From positions 1 through 21,936 of the forward strand of contig JAPSFM010000087.1 in assembly GCA_035063885.1 (NCBI GenBank): a stretch of DNA of 21,936 bases. Direction: 5' to 3'. The stretch's first letter is position 1. Every line of letters begins with the position of its first letter. Origin of the DNA: CAADGY01 sp900696665. Its GTDB lineage: Bacteria > Acidobacteriota > Terriglobia > Bryobacterales > Bryobacteraceae. The translations under genes and the position numbers were made by a program. The notes under the pieces were generated by a model. That model did no database searches. It was not told where the DNA came from and saw only the letters and a program-made list of their open reading frames with translations. Of this stretch, positions 16,052 to 21,936 are shown one piece after another.

Positions 16052-17407
16052 CTATTCCGCCGCTTTGGTGTTGCGGAAGAACTCCCGCATCAGCCGGCGG
16101 AGCAAGGCAATTGAGCACAATACTCCGATCAGGTTGGGAATCGCCATCAGCCCGTTCAAGGTGTCGGCGATGCTCCAAACCAGGTGCAGCCGTCCGATGG
16201 AACCGAGAAACACAAAGAGGATCCAGAACACCCGGTAAGGCAGCACCGCCGCGGTTCCGAAGAGAAAAGTGATGCCGGTCTCGCCGTAGAACGACCATCC
16301 CACCACGGTAGAGAACGCAAACAACATGATGCTTGTGGAAACAATGAAGTGTCCTGCCTCGCCGGGAAGGCCTATCGAGAAGGCGCGGCCGGCCAGCGCG
16401 GCGCCGGTGTCGCCCGACTGCCACGCGCCCGTCACCAGCACGACAAGGCCCGTCAACAGACACACGACCATCGTGTCCACGAAAACTTCAAAGATTCCGT
16501 AAAGCGCCTGGCGCACGGGATGATCGGTGGTTGCGGAGGCGTGCACCATCGGGGCGCTGCCAAGGCCCGCTTCATTCGAAAACAGGCCTCGCGCGATGCC
16601 ATATCGCAGCGCAGCCATCACCGTGGCGCCCGCGAATCCTCCCGCCGCGGCGTGCCCCGAAAACGCCGATTCGAACACCAGCGCCACGGCATGCGGCAAC
16701 TGACCGGCGAAACGGACCAGGACCGCTGTCGCGCCCACTATGTACAGCACGCACATGAACGGCACCAGCAATTGCGTCACTTCGGCAATACGCTTCAGGC
16801 CGCCCAGAACCACCAACGCCGTCAAGGCCGACAACACCACGCCTGTGATCCAGACGGGAACGCCGAAACTTGAGCGTGCCGCATCGGCCACCGAGTTGGC
16901 TTGCACCATGTTGCCGATTCCGAAAGCGGCTGCCGCCGCCAGCACCGCGAACAACTTGCCGGGCAGCGGCATCTTCAAACCCTTTGCCAGAACGTACATA
17001 GCGCCGCCCCGCATGACGCCTTGCCGGTCGCGTTCGCGGTAGTGCAGGGCGATGGCTACCTCCGCGAACTTCGTGGCCATGCCTACAAAGCCCGATATTA
17101 TCAACCAGAACAGCGCGCCGGGACCTCCCAGAAAAATGGCTGTGCAGACACCAGCAATGTTTCCCACGCCCACCGTCGACGCAAGCGCCGTAGACAGCGC
17201 CTGGAACGGAGTAACGGAACCTTCTCCGCTTCCGCGTTTGAACAGCTTGCCCAACACTTCCCGCACGACCCGCGGAAAATAGCGGACCTGCACCAAACCC
17301 GTAGCGATGGTCAGGAGAACGCCCGTGCCGACCAGAAGCACCATCATCGGCGCGCCCCACACGAAGCTATTCAGGAGAGTGTTGAAGCTTTCTATCCGGT
17401 CGATCAC
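16052..17407 (-). CDS. AGCS family sodium:alanine/glycine symporter
   Basis: 451 residues with about ten to eleven hydrophobic segments, the usual size for the alanine-or-glycine:cation symporter family in the inner membrane. Recognisable stretches include SVTPFQALSTALASTVGVGN, IAGVCTAIFLGGPGALFWLI, GMATKFAEVAIALHYRERD, RGLFSNEAGLGSAPMVHA and STVVGWSFYGETGITFLFG. These match the Na+:alanine symporter signature. It imports small neutral amino acids with sodium. The start appears to be a GTG at 17407; no ribosome site is visible. GATAAT on the minus strand about 10 nt before that GTG would imply an almost leaderless transcript. It lies directly downstream of, and co-oriented with, the CRISPR array, so read-through into it is possible. 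Confidence 0.94.
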   Translation of the reverse strand: MIDRIESFNTLLNSFVWGAPMMVLLVGTGVLLTIATGLVQVRYFPRVVREVLGKLFKRGSGEGSVTPFQALSTALASTVGVGNIAGVCTAIFLGGPGALFWLIISGFVGMATKFAEVAIALHYRERDRQGVMRGGAMYVLAKGLKMPLPGKLFAVLAAAAAFGIGNMVQANSVADAARSSFGVPVWITGVVLSALTALVVLGGLKRIAEVTQLLVPFMCVLYIVGATAVLVRFAGQLPHAVALVFESAFSGHAAAGGFAGATVMAALRYGIARGLFSNEAGLGSAPMVHASATTDHPVRQALYGIFEVFVDTMVVCLLTGLVVLVTGAWQSGDTGAALAGRAFSIGLPGEAGHFIVSTSIMLFAFSTVVGWSFYGETGITFLFGTAAVLPYRVFWILFVFLGSIGRLHLVWSIADTLNGLMAIPNLIGVLCSIALLRRLMREFFRNTKAAE

Positions 17408-17496
17408 GTGTCAGGCTATTATCGCCCATGCTAGCGCTTCAGTGGACACCGGTGCGAGGAAATCTCGATAGCGTACCGCGCCCGTTCCCTCATGAT
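17408..17496. other. short gap between AGCS gene and trailer end of the CRISPR array
   Basis: 89 nt that must hold any private promoter for the AGCS gene. On the minus strand a GATAAT -10 candidate lies close to the GTG start, without a matching -35. The stretch is not AT-rich and has no recognisable leader or terminator hairpin. Confidence 0.4.
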
Positions 17497-17526
17497 CGGA
17501 CCATCCCCACGCTGCGTGGGGAAAAC
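17497..17526 (-). repeat. degenerate terminal CRISPR repeat (one-base insertion in the hairpin loop)
   Basis: This left-most repeat matches the others except for one extra base at the centre of the palindrome (CCCCACGCTGCGTGGGG on the plus strand), making it 30 nt. The insertion leaves both stem arms paired. In canonical orientation it is the last repeat, and trailer-end repeats are commonly the degenerate ones, which supports minus-strand transcription of the array. Confidence 0.9.
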
Positions 17527-18320
17527 TTTTTCGATCGCTCCGGCGGTCGTTACTGCAACGGACCATCCCCACGCGCGTGGGGAAAACGGGGCGTTTGATC
17601 TGCCTTGGCACGAGAACTACGGACCATCCCCACGCGCGTGGGGAAAACAAAATTGGGGTTCAGCGCAAGTGAGCGCTTGCCGGACCATCCCCACGCGCGT
17701 GGGGAAAACTGCAGCGCTGGGGATTCTGGCGCGGACGGGAGCGGACCATCCCCACGCGCGTGGGGAAAACGTCATACGCCACTAGCCCCGGCCGAGTTTT
17801 GTCGGACCATCCCCACGCGCGTGGGGAAAACGACGGGAACCCCTGCCACAGCAGAAACGTGTCCGGACCATCCCCACGCGCGTGGGGAAAACATTGGTCC
17901 ACGTGTTATTCGGAATCGATTGGACGGACCATCCCCACGCGCGTGGGGAAAACATCCACGCGCCCTGCACCTGCAGAGCAGAATCCGGACCATCCCCACG
18001 CGCGTGGGGAAAACCGGTAGAGAACCTCCCCCGATTGGAATGCGATCGGACCATCCCCACGCGCGTGGGGAAAACTTGGACTTCTTCTTCTTCGCCTCTG
18101 TCTGAGCCTGGACCATCCCCACGCGCGTGGGGAAAACCGGGGCTGCAATCGCACGGGGAGAACGCCATGCGGACCATCCCCACGCGCGTGGGGAAAACCG
18201 CCCAGGTACGCGCCGCACCCTACGGCCTGACGGACCATCCCCACGCGCGTGGGGAAAACGTGGCTTCGTTCCACTGCTCCTCGAACTTCTTCGGACCATC
18301 CCCACGCGCGTGGGGAAAAC
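17497..18320 (-). CRISPR. type I-E CRISPR array, 14 repeats and 13 spacers
   Basis: Repeats are 29 nt at a regular 61-nt period with 32-nt spacers. From the second repeat they start at 17559, 17620, 17681, 17742, 17803, 17864, 17925, 17986, 18047, 18109, 18170, 18231 and 18292. The core is the palindrome CCCCACGCGCGTGGGG, which folds as a Cas6e-type hairpin. On the minus strand the repeat begins GTTTTCCCC and ends GGGGATGGTCCG, the canonical I-E layout with an 8-nt 5' handle ATGGTCCG after cleavage. Twelve repeats are identical; the first has an extra loop base, and the one at 18109 has a different terminal base with a spacer one base longer. The cas2 stop lies 8 nt from the leader-proximal repeat. 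All spacers differ, and none obviously matches elsewhere in the window. Confidence 0.98.
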
Positions 18321-18328
18321 ACCGCGTT

Positions 18329-18610
18329 TTACGGCCCATCCGGCATCTGGATGAGCGTTAGTCCCTCGTAGTCCACCACCGAACGGCCTGTCTTTCCCCA
18401 AAAACGCACGCTAAAGCCCTGCTCAGTATCTGCATTATGGATCAACATTCCGGCGCCACCGCCCATTGCTCCACAGGCCCTTTCCCATAGCTTGTCGCGC
18501 ACTCTTGCCGAAATCGTGCCGGCAAACACACCGGCGCGGACCTCCAGCAGCCACCGCGTCAACTCTCCCCGCAGCGAAATCGGCACCCTCTCCAGAATCA
18601 TCACGACCAT
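18329..18610 (-). CDS. cas2: CRISPR-associated protein Cas2, type I-E
   Basis: 93 residues, the usual Cas2e size. The beginning (MVVMILERVPISLRGELTRW), the segment LLEVRAGVFAGTISARVRDK and the end (GRSVVDYEGLTLIQMPDGP) align readily with the E. coli-type Cas2. Cas2 dimerises and bridges two Cas1 dimers in the spacer-integration complex; its nuclease fold is not needed for integration. The ATG shares one base with the cas1 stop (TAATG), so translation is coupled. The stop at 18329-18331 is only 8 nt from the first repeat, so any leader sequence needed for integration must lie inside the 3' end of this gene. Confidence 0.96.
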   Translation of the reverse strand: MVVMILERVPISLRGELTRWLLEVRAGVFAGTISARVRDKLWERACGAMGGGAGMLIHNADTEQGFSVRFWGKTGRSVVDYEGLTLIQMPDGP

Positions 18611-19614
18611 TACAAGTTCTCCTGCTTCACGTCACTGAGTTCGGGCTCCTCCCGGGCCGGTGGTTTTCGATCCGCATCGTCACCGCGATTTAGACCGCCC
18701 GCGACCTCGCCGGCCGCCGGGTCCCACAAACCTCCTGGTGCTGCTTCATCGCTGTCGAACTCCGCCTGCCCGGCGGCGAACTCGTCCTCATCAAAGCCCA
18801 GCGCTGACTGAATATCGGGCACGATTCTTTCGAGCAGCCGCGTCTCGCGAAAAGCATCGCGGCAGGCCTTCCGAACGCGCGTCTCAATCCCCGCGTCTCC
18901 CTCTTTGACCGCCGCAAATGCCGCAGGGATGGTGATCTCCGTTTTGTAAAGATCGGCGATGTCATAGACGAAAGACAGCATCTTGCCGGTGTGGATGAAC
19001 CCCAGAGTTGGCGAGAAACCCGCGGACACAATAGCGGCATGGCACAGTCCGTACAGGCAACTGTTGGCGCACGATAAAGCCCGGTTTACAGGGTCGGCCG
19101 AGCGCCAGTTGGTTGACCGGTATGAGCGCCCTTCCCAGGCGATACCTGTTTCCCGCGACGCCGTTGCATATGCTTGTCTCACTCGGATTCCTTCACGGCC
19201 GCGCAGTTGGTCCAGCGTGAGATCGTCGGGAACAGACTCGTTGAACCGCATTCGATACATCCGAACCACGACAGCCAGGCGGCTCACGGGGTCGGCCCAC
19301 TGACGTGCCTGAGCTATGAGCCTGCGCGATGACCGTGTCTCGCCCATCCCCACCGCGTAGAAGCGCACTGCTTCCTCGCCGCACCACATCACCAGGCAGC
19401 CGTTTTCGGCGAGTGTGCGGACCGCCGCATGGGTGATGGTTGTACCGGGACCAAGCATCAGCAGAGTGAGCACCGCACAGGGGACTGGCGTCTTCCCGCC
19501 CGCATCATGGATGGCGATCGCCCTGTATTCCTGATCGATCCGGCAGTGCTCTACGTACAGGTAACTCCAACTGTCCCGAATCTTCGGCAGCAGGTGCAGG
19601 TCTGGAATTCTCAT
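18610..19614 (-). CDS. cas1: CRISPR-associated integrase Cas1, type I-E
   Basis: 334 residues. Cas1 is the catalytic subunit that inserts spacers at the leader-repeat junction. The metal-binding residues fall at Glu141 (LRGREGIRV), His208 (LGFIHTGK) and Asp221 (VYDIADLYK), the same numbers as in the E. coli enzyme. Features such as SYLYVEHCRID and ALSCANSCLYGLCHAAI also fit Cas1e. The C-terminal tail from about residue 280 is unusually long and acidic (FDEDEFAAGQAEFDSDEAAP, then GDDADRKPPAREEPELSD), making the protein about 30 residues longer than E. coli Cas1. A GAGG ribosome site precedes the ATG and lies just after the cas5e stop, 9 nt upstream. Confidence 0.97.
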   Translation of the reverse strand: MRIPDLHLLPKIRDSWSYLYVEHCRIDQEYRAIAIHDAGGKTPVPCAVLTLLMLGPGTTITHAAVRTLAENGCLVMWCGEEAVRFYAVGMGETRSSRRLIAQARQWADPVSRLAVVVRMYRMRFNESVPDDLTLDQLRGREGIRVRQAYATASRETGIAWEGRSYRSTNWRSADPVNRALSCANSCLYGLCHAAIVSAGFSPTLGFIHTGKMLSFVYDIADLYKTEITIPAAFAAVKEGDAGIETRVRKACRDAFRETRLLERIVPDIQSALGFDEDEFAAGQAEFDSDEAAPGGLWDPAAGEVAGGLNRGDDADRKPPAREEPELSDVKQENL

Positions 19615-19623
19615 GCCTCTACC

Positions 19624-20343
19624 TCATTGAGGTTCCGATTCGCTCCGTCTGGGTGTCCCCGGATTCACGGCAACACGGCGGACAGCGAACCGGCGTTTGT
19701 CCAATCCGCTGCTGGAACCGTCGCCGAAACTCACCGGCTTGTCGCTCAGAGTGTCTGTGCCTTCAGCAAAATCTTTCACATCGGTGACTGTAGTGAACGC
19801 GTCGATCGGCGTGTCACCGATGAGTTCGTGCTGCGCCTCCGCTTCGGTATCGAACAAACCGCGGCCAACCGGTTCGGCCGGAATGCAGTTTTTACGGCCG
19901 AGCCATATTCCCCAGACTGGATCTGCCAGGGCGGCCGCGACCGGCTCCAGAACCGATCGCGGGGCCTCTACAATCACTCCAAACCGGGCGTCGAGCAGGT
20001 ACTCGCGCCAGGTGATGACAGCATTCTCGTTCAATTTACCGCTTGCCCGGCGCGTGTCCAGGACGGTGTGGTAGTCCTCCAGACGCAGAATCGGCAGGCG
20101 CCCGCCGCCCGAATGCATTTCGCGTGGAATGGTGATGCTCGTCATCTTTGATTCGGCGAGTTTGAGGAGCACGTCTTGTTCTTCAGCCGAGCCCTTGGCC
20201 AGTCCCATTGCGGCGCAGATCAGCCCGGCCACGCCGCTCTTGGTCGGGTGCAGTCCCGTGGTCCGGCGCTCGAAACGGCTCGCAAAGCCCCACGACTGCA
20301 ACGGGCCGTCCAGCATCATTGCAAGGTAGGTTCTGTCAGACAT
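19624..20343 (-). CDS. cas5e: Cascade subunit Cas5e (CasD)
   Basis: 239 residues from the ATG at 20343, chosen because MSDRTYLAMMLDGPLQSWGF is the standard Cas5 beginning; an upstream in-frame start at 20382 would lie deeper in cas7. Cas5e binds the 5' handle of the crRNA and caps the Cas7 backbone in Cascade. Typical motifs follow: SRFERRTTGLHPTKSGVAGL, a glycine/proline-rich turn region, TWREYLLDARFGVIVE and DPVWGIWLGRKNCIPAEPV. The start overlaps the cas7 stop by 8 nt (ATGTCTGA). The C-terminus is Arg-rich (DKRRFAVRRVAVNPGTPRR). Confidence 0.95.
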   Translation of the reverse strand: MSDRTYLAMMLDGPLQSWGFASRFERRTTGLHPTKSGVAGLICAAMGLAKGSAEEQDVLLKLAESKMTSITIPREMHSGGGRLPILRLEDYHTVLDTRRASGKLNENAVITWREYLLDARFGVIVEAPRSVLEPVAAALADPVWGIWLGRKNCIPAEPVGRGLFDTEAEAQHELIGDTPIDAFTTVTDVKDFAEGTDTLSDKPVSFGDGSSSGLDKRRFAVRRVAVNPGTPRRSESEPQ

Positions 20344-21424
20344 GGGCCAAAATCTTCGCGCAGAATTCGCCCAGCGGCTCATCCGGTATGGCCACTTCCA
20401 AGTTAGGTTTGATGCCCCAGGTCTTCATGAGATCCTTGTGATGCTGCTCAAGTTTTACGCGGGAGGCCTCCATCAGTCCGTTTTTGGACGACACCGGCTT
20501 CTCGAAGGCATTAATCAGTTGCAGGGGCTGTCCCTTGTCTTTGACCAAACCCAGCACATAGCCCGGCAGGGTGTGGGCATTCATCGAGTTCTTTCGTGCC
20601 TGCGGCACCGCAAGGATCGTTGCGCGAATGAAAGCGTCCACTACATCGCGGCGCTCCTCGTCGGAGAGCGCGCCAAGGTGATCTTTGTCACCCAGCAAGC
20701 CGAGGTTCAGCCCCGCATAACGGTAGTACACCGCCGACGTGAATTCCAGAATGTTGGTGTGTGCCGCGCCGGCATCTTCTTCCGCTAGTTTCTCGTCGTC
20801 CACTGCCGAGAAGAAATCGATATCGTTTTCCGCCTTATGTGTGGACAAGGCATGGCTGAACATAGCCGCTCCTTCGAGCGTCAAATCCGGGCCCTTTGCA
20901 ACCATCCGGCCGAAGATAGCAATGTCGGCCGCATCGCTCAACGGCGCCGCCTTGCACGCCGCAATCAGCTGCTTGGTGTCTACGGTCTTCTTTTCGTGAA
21001 TTAGCGAGGCTACTTTTTCTGCCAATGCTGAAATCTCGGAGGGTGAAAGAAAAATCAGCGTGCCAACCCTCGGCCTCTTGCCTTCTTTGGGACTGAGCGT
21101 CTTCTTGTCAATGGTCTTGTCGTCCAGCCCCGCGAGTTGGTCCGCCACTTTCGCCGCCCATGCTTGTGCGTCCTTTTCGGACAGATTATTCTTTAGGAGG
21201 GCCTCTTTCAAAGGCTCGATGATCAGTCGCGAGCGGGAGCCGCCGAATCGCGCGGCCGGATATTCGTCCCTGGCGTATTCTCGAATCGCCCGCTTCAGAC
21301 ACTGGCTCGAGATGCGAGCCCGCATCACGCCTCCGAACACCGCCGATTTCGGCGCGCCCACGTCATCACGGTTCAAGCATGACACCGGAAATGATTGCAG
21401 AATGTGCAGTTCGATAAGCTTCAT
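20336..21424 (-). CDS. cas7e: Cascade backbone subunit Cas7e (CasC/Cse4)
   Basis: 362 residues, typical for Cas7e. Six copies would line the crRNA spacer in Cascade. The N-terminus (IELHILQSFPVSCLNRDDVG, APKSAVFGGVMRARISSQCL, KRAIREYAR) is the family signature. VGTLIFLSPSEI, AADIAIFGRMVA and AAMFSHALSTHKAENDIDFF continue the RAMP-like fold, and AVPQARKNSMNAHTLPGYVL lies in the C-terminal part. A GGGGA ribosome site lies 7 nt before the ATG at 21424. The gene follows cas6e by 19 nt and overlaps cas5e. Confidence 0.97.
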   Translation of the reverse strand: MKLIELHILQSFPVSCLNRDDVGAPKSAVFGGVMRARISSQCLKRAIREYARDEYPAARFGGSRSRLIIEPLKEALLKNNLSEKDAQAWAAKVADQLAGLDDKTIDKKTLSPKEGKRPRVGTLIFLSPSEISALAEKVASLIHEKKTVDTKQLIAACKAAPLSDAADIAIFGRMVAKGPDLTLEGAAMFSHALSTHKAENDIDFFSAVDDEKLAEEDAGAAHTNILEFTSAVYYRYAGLNLGLLGDKDHLGALSDEERRDVVDAFIRATILAVPQARKNSMNAHTLPGYVLGLVKDKGQPLQLINAFEKPVSSKNGLMEASRVKLEQHHKDLMKTWGIKPNLEVAIPDEPLGEFCAKILAHV

Positions 21425-21443
21425 ATGTTTCCCCTTGTTCTCC

Positions 21444-21936
21444 TTACGAAATCGGTGCGATCACCAGCAGCCCGAATCCGAACGCCTTGGCTGATCCAAT
21501 TCCGCGCTTGAAGGCATCGTGAAACTTCACTGGGTCGGTCACTGACAACACGCCTTGAAACTCCACAGCGCTGTGCAGTCCCCTCTGGCCCTTTTTGTTG
21601 AAGTACTCCCTGCCGCGAGAAAAGGTTCGGAGCGTGGCTTCATCCACCGTGAAGCCACATTGAACTCCCTTGCGGTCGATCCACCCGACCAGTTCTTCTC
21701 TTTTCACCAAGGGAGCGCGCCGCCCGTTTTTCGTCAGCGTCCCATCCGTAAGTTGTTTCGGTATCTTCTTTGTCGGATTCGCGCAGAGTTGAAAGGCGTA
21801 GCGCGCACGTGCGAAGTATGTCTCCGGAACAGGCTTCGTGTCCCAGCACTTTTCGTCTGCTGGGCACCACTCGGGCCGAACAGGCTGGATTGCTGACACG
21901 ATCAGTAAGCGGAAGCCTTCACGCCGCTGGTCCAGA
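21444..21936 (-). CDS. cas6e: crRNA endoribonuclease Cas6e (CasE/Cse3), N-terminus beyond window
   Basis: The reading frame is open to the right edge (…EGFRLLIVSAIQPVRPEWCP), so this is the C-terminal 163 residues of a protein usually about 200-220 long; the GTG at 21899 is internal and not the true start. The middle has ARYAFQLCANPTKKI, a basic segment TKNGRRAPLVKREELVGWID, VEFQGVLSVTDPVKF and the glycine-rich RNA-binding loop GIGSAKAFGFGLLVIAP, the Cas6e hallmark. Cas6e cuts pre-crRNA at the base of the repeat hairpin and stays in Cascade. The catalytic Tyr/His near the N-terminus would lie in the missing part. It precedes cas7 here instead of following cas5. Confidence 0.95.
   Translation of the reverse strand, partial: LDQRREGFRLLIVSAIQPVRPEWCPADEKCWDTKPVPETYFARARYAFQLCANPTKKIPKQLTDGTLTKNGRRAPLVKREELVGWIDRKGVQCGFTVDEATLRTFSRGREYFNKKGQRGLHSAVEFQGVLSVTDPVKFHDAFKRGIGSAKAFGFGLLVIAPIS

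Noticed and set aside
17408..17496. This gap as the CRISPR leader
   Set aside because: The repeat orientation, the degenerate repeat at this end and the position of cas2 all point to the opposite end as leader-proximal.
17492..18401. Long open frames on both strands across the CRISPR array, coding repeated peptides such as GPSPRAWGK or FPTRVGMVR
   Set aside because: They come from the 61-nt repeat period passing through all three frames; the repeated peptides are translations of the CRISPR repeat, not proteins.

Overview
The window comes from a GC-rich bacterial chromosome. The best guess is an Acidobacteriota member of the Solibacter/Bryobacter kind. The reasons are several Tat-exported sugar-active proteins with short RRxFL-type leaders, a PEP-CTERM surface protein, an isoquinoline-1-oxidoreductase-type [2Fe-2S] subunit, and a phoH-ybeY-corC-era cluster. 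This placement is inference; no rRNA or tRNA gene is visible.

Layout. 1-1195 (-): 5' part of a phytoene-desaturase-like FAD oxidoreductase that runs off the left edge. 1320-1637 (+): small acidic unknown protein. 1747-3696 (-): secreted parallel beta-helix protein. 3986-5257 (+): Tat-exported Gfo/Idh/MocA oxidoreductase. 5292-9307 (-): tight housekeeping operon phoH-ybeY-corC-era plus a BON-domain gene, with consecutive genes overlapping or nearly touching. 9544-10035 (+): intact [2Fe-2S] subunit of a molybdenum hydroxylase, followed by a wrecked molybdopterin subunit pseudogene (10032 to about 10985). 10992-11834 (-): PEP-CTERM protein. 11951-13054 (-) and 13161-14630 (+): a divergent pair, a UxuA/mannonate-dehydratase-like protein and a GH29 alpha-L-fucosidase, both with Tat leaders. 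14777-16045 (+): glutamate dehydrogenase family enzyme, convergent with 16052-17407 (-), an AGCS sodium:amino-acid symporter. 17497-18320: type I-E CRISPR array with 14 repeats and 13 spacers. 18329-21936 (-): cas2, cas1, cas5e, cas7e and the C-terminal part of cas6e, which runs off the right edge.

How it works together. The cas genes are transcribed leftwards in the order cas6e, cas7e, cas5e, cas1, cas2, then the array. The repeat reads in canonical I-E orientation on the same strand. Cas6e, Cas7e and Cas5e would form part of Cascade, and Cas1-Cas2 would acquire spacers. cas3, cas8e (cse1) and cse2 are not in the window and would be expected beyond the right edge. The array begins only 8 nt after the cas2 stop, so there is no free-standing leader. 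The beta-helix, Gfo/Idh, UxuA-like and fucosidase genes suggest periplasmic degradation of plant or microbial glycans, while the glutamate dehydrogenase and AGCS symporter suggest amino-acid uptake and nitrogen metabolism.

I see no wholly new system. The most interesting points are the leaderless placement of the array, a spacer junction that appears to record a slipped AG PAM, the altered cas6e position, and the decayed molybdenum hydroxylase beside an intact partner.
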